DNA of 64,000 nucleotides from Symbiodinium natans (lineage: Eukaryota > Sar > Dinophyceae > Suessiales > Symbiodiniaceae). The notes under the pieces were generated by a model. It was not told the DNA's origin. It was given only the letters and a program-made list of their open reading frames with translations, and did not search any database. The stretch spans positions 1-64,000 of the forward strand of contig CAJNDS010000038.1 of the NCBI GenBank assembly GCA_905221605.1, written 5' to 3'. A program made the translations under genes and the position numbers. Position 1 is the first letter of the stretch, and each line of letters opens with the position of its first letter. This document shows positions 13,641 to 23,600 of the stretch, piece by piece.

Positions 13641-13981
13641 GAGCAGATCCGTCACAGGGTTGGGGTTTCTCTAAGCCTGAGACACGTGAGTGGAAGGAAG
13701 GATGTGTGCGGTCATGAGGAGACGATCGTGAGTGGAAGGATGGTCATGAGGAGATGATGGTGAGGGGAAAGAGCTGAAAACAAATTGAATACATAGATCT
13801 TTGGGGGGAGGAGGGGGGGTGCCATACATATTGACAATATTATATATATATATATGGTACCCCCCCCAGTTATCCACACCTTTTCTGCTTGTTTTGCGTT
13901 TTTCTTGTTCCGTATTTCTTGTTTTCGTTCGTAATTTGTTTTCTTTGCCCCAGCGTGTTGATTATATTTTCCTTCTTCCTT
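13640..13981. other. Spacer left of the retrotransposon
   Basis: AT-richer spacer with degenerate GTGAGTGGAAGGATG repeats (13686-13770), a G run near 13801-13820 and a short (TA)n tract at about 13840-13856. I see no gene. Confidence 0.5.
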
Positions 13982-14207
13982 AGTTAAAAGAACACGACTC
14001 CCGAGCCCCCTTCAGGGTAGCCCTTAGCAACCTGTAAGACTAGTGTGTCTCACTTGCCCAGGTCCGACTTCACCGACATCTTTGGCTCAAGACGGAAAAG
14101 ACACAGTCTTGTAGTGAAGCCCCTTTCTGTTCAGGTTGGGTTGAGGTTTCGTCTGTTGCCTCTTCCCTTGGGATCACCTCCCTCCTGTGTTTGGGGCTCA
14201 CTTAACT
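13982..14207 (+). repeat. 5' LTR of the copia-type element
   Basis: 226 bp, matching 25572-25797 base for base by eye, with short inverted ends AGTTAA/TTAACT. It contains TTTGGCTCAAG at 14081-14091, equal to the last 11 nt of the dinoflagellate spliced leader. I see no TATA box or polyadenylation signal. Confidence 0.93.
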
Positions 14208-14218
14208 GGTTATCAGCC
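14207..14218 (+). promoter_or_regulatory. Putative primer-binding site
   Basis: TGGTTATCAGCC directly abuts the end of the LTR. Many plant copia elements use TGGTATCAGAGC, complementary to the initiator-methionine tRNA; this site resembles it with one inserted T. The primer tRNA is inferred, not shown. Confidence 0.5.
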
Positions 14219-14298
14219 GTAGCTTTAAGCTGCGGTTGTGAGACCGTTTTGGGTGCAGCCTTTGGCGCACCAAGTGTCGTGTCACTTTCCCGGGGTTC

Positions 14299-16947
14299 AT
14301 GCAACAACAGCCTCCGCAACCAACTCGCGGTACCCGGGGAGGAGTAAAGACACGAAAGCGCGACTATTATCAGAACCAGGACCTCGTGATTGACCAGGCC
14401 TGGCAGATATTTAGAGCGAGCTTGTCGCGCATACCGTGGGACCACGCCACAGCCGAACTTTCCAACTTGCTGAGCACCTTCGCGGAGGAGTTTGAAGTGG
14501 ACGCTTCGGTTCATAGCCTTCGGGCCCTCACCGTGTGGGGACAGCTGGCGCGCTACTATCGCCCATTGCGGCGCCTTGAGCACGCGCAGCGGGCAGGCAT
14601 TGGTCGTTACGATCCCGTTCCGAAACCAAGGGCCAAGGCAGCAGCAAAGGCCGCAGCTCCTGCGCGGCAAGGGCCAGGACCAGCACCTGCGGACACTGTC
14701 CAGGGTGCTGCTCCAAGCGCACCGGCAGTGGCCGCAGGTGCACCTGTTGCTCTTGCAGCGCCGGAGCCGGCCGCACCGCACGCTGAAGCGCCCGAGGCCC
14801 CTGACGCATCGCCTGACGAAGCACCGGAACTTGAGCGCGCAGGTGGCAACGTTGACGACGAGGTGAGTTCATCGCAGCCAACGGTTAGTGTGGAGGAGCA
14901 CGTCGCCCCTGAAAGTGCGGTCGAAGACGTAGGAGTTGCGCATCAGGAAGGAGGTGAGGAAGAGGAGCTGGATCAGGACGAAGAAGTGAAGTCTGAGCCT
15001 GAGAGCATTTATCAGCCGCTTCGCCCTGGTTCGGGTTCTCCTAGATCTAGGTCCCCCCCGGGTGACCCTAAGGCCTCCTCCTCAAGCCGTTTAAGTGCAC
15101 GTGGTCAACCCCTAATCCTCCATCCTCCGACCAAAGCCTTTCCTACTGTGAGGATCGATTCCTCGGGAGTGTGGGTCAGGCAGTCAGGACCACCCTCAGT
15201 TCCTGTCGCCATAACTGACCCACATCCTCAGAACGAAGGGGAAACAAGCTCACAGGAGTTCAGTGGTGAGGAGCACGAGCTCCCTGACGAGGCTTGGTTA
15301 TATCCTGCGTCCTATAGACGCTCACATCGTCAGCCTGGTGTTCCTCGCGGCGTAGAACAACACACCATAGGAACTGCCGAAGAAGACGCCACCTTTGGCG
15401 AGCAGCAGGCAAAAGGTTCCAGGCGTAGGCCCGCGTCCGCCCCTCTCCCTTCCACCAAGGTCCGGCGCACCGAGTCTCCTGCAACCTCAAGGGTGCTGCC
15501 TAATTTGCCGCAGAACCCTGACGAGGCCCAACCTTACGAGGGCGAGATTGCTCCGCGCCTGGTTGCACCTAGGATAGCCTCCAACCCTAAGGTTACCCTA
15601 ACTCAAGGTGCCAGTGCCCGCCCTCCTGCTGCAAAGGGGGTCCTTCGTGTCGCCAGAACTCCACCGCAGCCACCGCCTGCAAAGCGTCCTGCTCCACACC
15701 TTCCTTGCCGCCCAGCACAAGAGGCCGAGGCCGAGCCACTTTCGCTTTTGTCTAGGGCTACCATTTGGGCCGAGAGGGAGGCCAGAGCTGCAAAGGCCGC
15801 TTCTCCCAAGGTTGTGCTTTTGGCAAAGGGTGCTGCTGCGCCCAAAGCGCACCAAGGTCCCCAGGCTGAGGTCAAGCAAAAGGCAGGGCCAGCTCAACGC
15901 GGACGGTCCTCGTCCCCTGCAGCCGCAGCCAAGGGCACTTCCACAGGCCGTGCCAGGTCCACAGGCGATCGGACAGACAACGTTTTTGTTGCAGCCCCAT
16001 TAACAGCCAGGGAGCGGGGTTCACCAACGGCAAAGGCACTTGCGCCTCAGGTAGCAGCGCCCCGTTATAAGGTACCCCCAACCGACCGTCAAGGGGTTCC
16101 CTATAAGATAGCACCCGGCCCTCCACCTAAGGCAAAGGGTGCTGCCGCAAGCGCGCCAACATATAAGGGTCCCCCTAGCGAGGTTTACTTAGCTCCCCTG
16201 CGGAAGGGTTTTACCCCGCCTGTGCCCAGGAAGGCACCGCCTGGAAGTGTTGAGCCGGTTCACGCCCAAAGGCAGGCTTACCATCATTGGCATCAGAGCC
16301 AGGCAGCGAACCCAGGTCTTGCCTCGCCTCCAACGCAGCTGCTTCCACCCAATCCAATATCTTCGCCTCCGGCCGTCAATCCAGATAGTCGAAGACCCAT
16401 TACCGTTGTGCTGGATTGGAAGGATACCTTGTCCTTGGATTGGCAGGAGAAAGGGCAGAAGTTCGGTCCTAGCTTCATCGCTGACTTTCGAGACTTTGCA
16501 CTGGAATTCAGGCCCATTAACGTCCAGATATTGTCGTTTACGGGTCACGCGAACGCACATACTTACGAGCAAACGTGTCTTGTGCCCGCGCAAAGGGAGC
16601 TGCTAAAAGCGCTCCAAGACATCAGTGCAAACAGCAGCGTTAGGTACCAACAGTGCTTCAGCCGCACTGGTGCAGGTGGGAAAGCAGTGCTGCTTCACAC
16701 ATACAGTCCGCCTACGTCGGCAATCGTCGACGACAATCTCCAAATTCTGGAGGAATCCAGTCGCACTGGCTGTTGGACCTACAGGGCGAACGAGCCAGGC
16801 ACGACCAGGTCAATAGGGCACTTGCTTACACAGCTCGCGTCTGACCTGCGCCGAGTGGGGCGGCATAACGCTCCCCTAGCACGCGCGCTCACACCGAGCG
16901 AGTACGTCCGAGACCCTCGAGCAGAGCCGCGTCACAGTTGGAGGTAA
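14299..16947 (+). CDS. Retrotransposon ORF1, disordered protein with C-terminal HAD-like domain
   Basis: 882 codons from ATG at 14299, which lies 92 bp past the LTR. Residues 1-100 are mixed charged/hydrophobic. Residues about 100-690 are rich in Pro, Ala, Glu and Ser and probably disordered. Residues about 700-860 look folded and follow the order of HAD-superfamily motifs: motif I VVLDWKDTLSLD (Asp706, Lys708, Asp709), a motif-II-like ILSF (Ser746), Lys795 in GGKAVLL, and VDDN (Asp811-Asp812). A working HAD phosphatase has DxDxT; here the second Asp is replaced by Lys708, with Asp one place later, so activity is uncertain. Most copia elements have no separate ORF before gag-pol. Its job is unknown; it could be a Gag-like or accessory factor. 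The open frame is certain and the HAD relation is by motif only. Confidence 0.8.
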   Translation: MQQQPPQPTRGTRGGVKTRKRDYYQNQDLVIDQAWQIFRASLSRIPWDHATAELSNLLSTFAEEFEVDASVHSLRALTVWGQLARYYRPLRRLEHAQRAGIGRYDPVPKPRAKAAAKAAAPARQGPGPAPADTVQGAAPSAPAVAAGAPVALAAPEPAAPHAEAPEAPDASPDEAPELERAGGNVDDEVSSSQPTVSVEEHVAPESAVEDVGVAHQEGGEEEELDQDEEVKSEPESIYQPLRPGSGSPRSRSPPGDPKASSSSRLSARGQPLILHPPTKAFPTVRIDSSGVWVRQSGPPSVPVAITDPHPQNEGETSSQEFSGEEHELPDEAWLYPASYRRSHRQPGVPRGVEQHTIGTAEEDATFGEQQAKGSRRRPASAPLPSTKVRRTESPATSRVLPNLPQNPDEAQPYEGEIAPRLVAPRIASNPKVTLTQGASARPPAAKGVLRVARTPPQPPPAKRPAPHLPCRPAQEAEAEPLSLLSRATIWAEREARAAKAASPKVVLLAKGAAAPKAHQGPQAEVKQKAGPAQRGRSSSPAAAAKGTSTGRARSTGDRTDNVFVAAPLTARERGSPTAKALAPQVAAPRYKVPPTDRQGVPYKIAPGPPPKAKGAAASAPTYKGPPSEVYLAPLRKGFTPPVPRKAPPGSVEPVHAQRQAYHHWHQSQAANPGLASPPTQLLPPNPISSPPAVNPDSRRPITVVLDWKDTLSLDWQEKGQKFGPSFIADFRDFALEFRPINVQILSFTGHANAHTYEQTCLVPAQRELLKALQDISANSSVRYQQCFSRTGAGGKAVLLHTYSPPTSAIVDDNLQILEESSRTGCWTYRANEPGTTRSIGHLLTQLASDLRRVGRHNAPLARALTPSEYVRDPRAEPRHSWR

Positions 16948-17633
16948 AAGGTTGCCCGCTCCAGCGCCCCAGGGTGCTGCTCCCATAGCGCACCAAACCT
17001 ACTTAATAGGTTAAGGGTGCTCGGGTTTAACTGCCTCCGTCTTCTTTTACCTGCTACAGCCCGGGTGGCCGAGCCCACACATCCCAATACCGTGTTGCGC
17101 CCAAAACGGGTGCTGCCCAAGAAGCACAAGCCATAAGGTTTAAAGCCTTGGGTTGGGTAGGGGTCACCTAGGTGCAAGCATCCTTCGCCAAAGGGCCGCC
17201 GCGCCCATCACATCTTTTGCGTCAGGGCCGCCGTGCCCAACACATTCTCCCTCTGCATCCGGGCCGCCACGCCCAACGCACTTCCGCTGCAGCCCCTCCA
17301 TAGGGTGCTGCTCCAAGCGCACCGGGGCTTTAGGGTCCTAGTGCTTTTGGATTTGGGTTAGTGGTTTCCTGGTTGTCCATCTTTCACAACACTTTTGCAC
17401 TGCGCATTTTGCGCCATAGAGACAGCGCGTCTCTTGTTCTCTTTCGTTCTTTGTCGCTCGGGGTGCTGCCACAGTGCGCGCCGCTGAAGCTTCCGTCCGC
17501 GCCGCCTGCGAAAAGAGAGGCGAGCCTCCCTAAGTCCCTAAGGGTTTCCCTAAGGTTCTGTTTGGGGGTGTGGTGATTTGAAGTTAAGGGCGTTTTGGCA
17601 CAAACCATTGGCCCAAGGGGACGTGAACCCGAC
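16948..17633 (+). other. Spacer between ORF1 and the polyprotein
   Basis: About 690 bp without a convincing gene. It holds three copies of the GGGTGC...GC(A/G)CC hairpin motif (16972-16994, 17303-17323, 17461-17482), and three copies of GGGCCGCCGCGCCCA-like units at 17193, 17225 and 17261, spaced 32-36 bp. The polyprotein frame is open from 17595, but the first ATG is at 17634. How the second ORF is translated or spliced is not visible; it may come from a separate trans-spliced message. Confidence 0.6.
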
Positions 17634-20600
17634 ATGGCGTCAGGCATGTCCCCACCTTCAGATCCCAGGTCTAGGTCAACGCATGATTCCTTCAGCGACC
17701 CCGATCTGGCACCACCCATAAGGAATAGGCACGCTCTAGTTCCTGCAGCTTCCACGATAGTACGTAGTAGGCAGCAACAAGCCCGAACCCCAATGCGTAT
17801 CGGTCCTGCTGAGGCGTCATCGTCATCGGGTACCCCCAATAGGGCACCGGAGCTAAGCGCAACGCAAGCTACCTTCCTAGCAGGTGCAGCCATTCAGCAG
17901 GCGAGCCATGCCTCAGGAGTAGCTCTAGAAGCGGCGTCCGCGGCACAGCACTATGCGGAGCGTGAACAGTTCATCACCCAGCAAGCGCGTGAGGCTGTTC
18001 AAAGCATCGCGGCCCGAGCGGCGCAAGAACAACAGCAGCAAGCAGAACAAGTTGCTCAGTACGAAGAGTCACTCCGTGCTCAAGCATCCAACATAGCGAG
18101 TGCAGCACAATGCGCACTGACCAACGCCCAACAAAGGGAAGAGGTCCTAAGGCTTCAGGCTAACCAAGCGTTGTCCTCAATGGACGCAGAGGCTCAGCGA
18201 AGAATTGCCGAGGCTTCCTCACAGGCACAGCAAGCCGAATACGCGAGGGTCGAAGCCGAAAATGCTATGAAGGATGCCAGAGAAAGGTGGAGGATGTCGG
18301 AAATTCGCAACACAGAGATGTCCCGTGAGGTAGAGGCATTGCGCGCTGAGCTTTCGACAGTTCGCGCTGAGACATTGTCCCGCGTAAGCGCCTTAACGGA
18401 ACAACTTATGGTTGCTAGGGATCAGGGTTTTGAGGTTTATCCTCCTACCCCTCTTCCTATGGGAACTCCAACAATGTTTGTTCCCGACGAAGTCCCTCAA
18501 TCCTTTCCGCAGCCCGCCTTCTCGCCCGCGCAAAGCCCAAATGCTACGGTTTCTCACCCAATTGCCATCCCTGTCGCTGCAGGTTCCGGGGCACAAACCC
18601 CGACTGCGTCTGCGCAACCAGATGCCTTGCCCTTGCCCCGAGAGGGTGCAGCCAGCAGCGCACCGGGGATTCAGGTAGCCATGACACAAGATGTTCAGGA
18701 AGCTACCTTGCCAAATAGTGGTTTGGAACTTCGGGTTGACGAGCTTGCAAAGTTGGTAAAGGGATTAGCTGAAGTTGTAATGGCTCAAAATGCAGCACCG
18801 CAAACCCAGCACAACGCAGGGGGTGCAGCTGGCCAGAGCGCACCAACACAAACTGGAGGAGCCCAATCCTCTAGTGCGCCAGCCGATATCCCATACCTTC
18901 ACTTGCTTGGAAACCTGCAAGCTGCAGGAGGTGCATCCGCTCCAGGACCTCCAGGTCCGCCGAGCACAAGCTCCTCATCGTCCAGTTCGAGTTCCTCGAA
19001 CTCGCCTAAGCATCCTACGTGCCGAATGTGTGGCAGCCGCGGCCATGCGGAAGTGGACTGTCCACATCTCACCATGAACCAAGGTGGTGGTGGTGGGGGC
19101 GGTGGTGACGAAGATGATGAAGGGAAAGCTCTAAGCGCATCAGCATCGGCCGCAAAGTCGCCAGCAGATGAAGAAGAAGAGGTCATTAGGGTTAAAGCCA
19201 TTTCTGATCTCACCTTCCCAAGTCCTCCTGAGAATGCAGGACAGGCAAGAGGTTTCATCAACCAGGCACTTGTTGCCATAGGGCGCGTGCAGCGTTCTCC
19301 CGGCAATGAAGTGTACATCTGGGCTCAGGACTGTCTGACAAAGACGGACCAGGAGCTGATCCGGGATCAAAGGTTTCCTCGCCTTCAAAGAGAGATTGCA
19401 GCCAAGCTACTTAAGGTTTGTAGAAAGGGCCGCTTTGGGCTCCTGTTTCAGCAGATGGTCGAAAGAGAGCGCATAGACACTGGTGGCATGCCCAATGGGC
19501 GCTGCATGCTGCGCGCTATCTTCAAGCATTTTCAGCTGGAGCATGACCGTATAGGTATGCTAGGCGAACGCAACCTCCTCAACATTAGGCTTGCCGGGGA
19601 TGGTCCGCATCATCTTGAAGCATTTCGCGACAAGTATCAGTATGTACTTGCCACCATTCCCGTAGATGAGCTTCCCAAAGAAAGCACAATGTTCAATCAT
19701 CTCATAGATGAGCTTGATAAGAACAACGCGCTCAAGCCCAAAATTGAGAAAGCTCGGGAAGCTAGGCCGGGGTCACACAGGAGAACCTGCAAGTGGCTGT
19801 GGAATCGGGTCGACATCGTTCTCGAGTTGCACCAGCAAAAGGTCAACAGGAACGAGTTCGATAAGAACCTTCAGGGCAAACCCGAGGTTTTGACGTCGAC
19901 GTCAAAAGGTCAGGACGCCAGGACTCCTGCGAATCCTGCCCCTCCGACCACACCGGCTGCTCCAGCCAAGCCTGATGGAAAGCCCAAAAAGGAAAAGAAG
20001 AAGAAGAAGGCAAAGGGCAGCGAGGAAGTCCCGGCAAACCCTGCTGCTACTCCCAAAGGTGGCAAGGGCAAGGGCAATGGCACCCCACGCAACGGCACCC
20101 CTAGGGGTACTCGCGGCGGTGGGAACAAGGGCGGCGATGGGAACACCACACCTAGGTCCGAACAGGTCCGCCGTGCCAGTCAAATGTCCGACGCTGAGAA
20201 GGCGAAGACCCCATGCATGTTTTATGCGTATGGTGCGTGCAAGGGCAGTCCGTGCCCCTTCCTCCATGACGACAACAACAAGTATAAGGGTCCTAAACCA
20301 AAGTCATTAGCAAAAGCGAAGCCGAAAGCTAAGGCAAAGGCCAACGCCGCGACAGCTCCACTCCTCAGCGCAATGCCCATGCACGTTCCCAGTGACAACA
20401 AAGTCACGTGGCTTTGGGATACCGCAGCCGGCAGGCATCTCATAGGCAGACAAGCTTTGTCCTCCAGGGCGCTCGCGTGCGTCCGCAAGACCGACACGCC
20501 TGTTGGTTTTGCAACTGGAGGCGGGGCGCGAGAAGGCACTCACAGCGTTGCGTTCGAGGGTAGCCGTATCCTCCCAAGCGCCGAGCAGGTCTATGTCCTC

Positions 20601-23600
20601 AAAGAGTGTCCTCCCGCATTCTCTGTTGGAAAGGCCGTCCTCGACGAAGGCTCTCTCTTCGTTTGGGATCCTAGGGAAAGCCAGCCGTACCTCGTGCCAA
20701 AGCAAGACGTACACAGGTGTAGGCTCAAAGTCCCTAGGAAGGCTAGGATAAACGCCACAAGGGTTGTAGAGTACGTTCCTCAGTTTGACGAAGAGCTCAA
20801 GCCCACCGTTTACCCTTCCTCCTCCAGCCTAAGTCCTGTCGTTGCCTCCGCTTCTCCCGCTCCAGCGGAAGACGATGCAGTGTCTATCGGCGAGATACCT
20901 CCTCCAGAGGGGTATGAACCGACAGAGATCGGAGATAGCGACGAAGATGCCCACATTGTAGACGCAAATGCACTTGCAGAAGAGACCAGAGAGCAGCTTT
21001 TTGGCATAGGCGCTGAAGGTGAGTCAGCTGCCGAAGAACCATCTCCCGACTTGCCTGAACACGCCATTCAAGATTTGCTAGCGCTTGATGGCAGTGCAGA
21101 CATGTCAAAAGAAGTTGCCCGAGTCCGCGCCGAAGCAGGCCTCCCTCCGGAGCCTGCACCTGCAGAGGGCGCAGCCGTTGGCGCGCCACCTCATGCACAG
21201 CCAGAAGAGCCTTCCCGTGAAGAGGCTCTCAGAACTGAGGCCACCTCTGCAAAGCACTTGCGCACTCACTTTCCAAAGAATCCTTTCTGCAAAATCTGCC
21301 ATGTCGCAAAGACGACCTCCATGCGTATCGCTCGCAAGCCGGATGGGAAGGCTGATGACCTGATTGACGTTCCCACTGCTTCCTTTCAGCAACTTGCCAC
21401 TGATGACGTCATCCTCGCGAAAGGAGACGACCATCGAGGTATAGGAACAGGGGGGGTTAAGTCACACCACGTCATTAGGGATGTCTTCTCAGGCGCTAGG
21501 ATTGCGTATCCTATGACGCGCCGTGGCGCACAGCAGCATGCACGCAACTACCGCCACTTCATGGGCCTCAAGGCCTCCGAGCTTGCACCCACCTGTCTCA
21601 TCAAAATGGATGAAGCAGGCGAGCTAAAGACAGCAGCCGAGGAAGTAGGCTTAATCCCCGACACCTCTCTCCCTAATAGGTGGCCGCACAACGCGGCGCT
21701 AGAGCGAGACGTGAGAGAAGAGAAAGAGTGTTGTAGAGCCATTCACTTGCAAAGCGGTTTGCCCTATGACTTTCACACTTACTCATTCCCGTTCGCGTGC
21801 TTGTCCTTGTCCTTTGATAGGACTGCAAACACCGGAACAGGTGTCACTCAGTGGGAAGCCTTGACAAAGGAACCCTTCTCAGGGATGAGGCTTTGTTTTG
21901 GCCAGCTAGTTTGGTATAGGACAAAACTTTCCAAGCTAACGTTAGAGCCCAACATGTCACCAGCCTTGTTCCTTGGATGGCGAATTGATGCTGGTATGAG
22001 GTACCGCGGAGTCACTCGCGTACTCGATTACCATGCTTTCCGCAACAAGCGAGAAGTCAGCGTCATTGATGTTCCTGAACCTGAATTGTTTGTCGAAGAG
22101 GGCGAGCCCATCTTCCCTCTTGCAAATGCCACGCGCAAGGCACTTGTGGACGGCACAGTCCTTGAAGGTCCTGCCGCGCGCTCTGCACTCCCAGACTTCC
22201 CCGTTCGCGAGGTTCCCTTTCCTCCAACAGGTGAGGCCCCAGCTCCTTTCAAAAGGGATCCTAAAGTTAAAGGGGTCTACATAACTGTCGAGCGAATAAT
22301 TCGCTTTGGGGAAACTCCTGGTTGTAAAGCATGTAGAGGTAAGGCAGTCAAGCATATCGAAGTTTGCCGCGAGCGTTTTGCCAAGCTGGTAAGCACAGAA
22401 CGCGAGGAGGCACAGGCTAAGAAGGCAGTAAGCAAGGCGCAGGCTGTCGCTGAAAGCCTAGAGGTTCTTGGGGCCGACCCTAGCCTCGAGGCTGTCGCAG
22501 ACAATCTCCTTGAGGCAGCTGCTGAAAGCGCTGTGGCACCGCCAGCTTCAGAGGAACCTGCTCCCTCACCTGCCTCTGCGTCTTCACCTCCACTAATCGT
22601 GGCCTCCGGCGCTGCGCTCCCTCCAAGTTCAGCTACAAGGACCGTGCTCACTGAAGCTACCTGCGGATACCGTAGTGGCGTCCCAGTCTTCGGCATGCCC
22701 GCTCCCTTGCCATGCTTTGGAAAGCCGCGCGTCAAGAACAAAAGGCATAGAAAACGAGCAGCTAAGGGAAGCAAGCTGACAACGTGTTTTGAATACGCGT
22801 GTTCCGAGCACTCTATGCTTGGAAGAGTTCATGCCGAGCTTGGCGTCCCTCACGTGAGACTAAGCGAAAACACACTTAACGTCTCTGACCCCGTTGTGGC
22901 AGAACAGCTTCATGTTCAGTTGAAGGCGTGCCCCAACTCGCATTTGTGGGCCTCACTTCCCTGCACATCAGGTTGTCCATGGCACAGGGTCGGGCTTAGT
23001 CAGCACGGTGACACATACCGCACCAAGCTTAGGCTAAAGGTCAAAGCTTCTCAGCGTTTGTTTTCTAAGTTTGCCTCCCACGCAGAAACTGCCCTTGCGT
23101 GTGGTGCAGACGTCACTTTCGAGTGGCCGCGCAACTCGGACTCGTGGAAGAGAGCCGATGTCCAAGCTTTCTTTAAGAAGCACCCTTGTTTTCGAGAGGT
23201 TAACTTCGATGGGTGTAGACTTGGGGTTGTAGGTCAAGAACAGCAGCCGGTCAAGAAGCCTTGGCGCTTAATGACCACGTCAGATGCAATCGTAAAGTCC
23301 TTTTCTGGTCTCCATTGCAACCATGGCCCCAAGGACCACGCAAAGCCTAGAGGCAAGGTTCTCGAGAAAACTGGCTTCTACACGCAATCAATGTGTGAGC
23401 TCATAGCTTATGCTTTGAATCCGAGTCTCAAGCGCAAGGTCATCCCTGCGATGCCTGTCATCCCCTGCACCACTGACAATGAGCACAGGCAAAAGGAGCA
23501 AGAACTTAAGCATGTTTCCTCCCTTGCCGGTCTTGAAGACCTTGCAGTCGCACTAGAGGGCGATGAAAAGGCCCATGAACTTCTCACAGAGATAGTCGAC

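Noticed and set aside
14131-14781. 216-codon minus-strand frame within the retrotransposon
   Set aside because: It overlaps the LTR and ORF1 in antisense; the GC-rich, alanine-coding sense strand keeps it open by chance.
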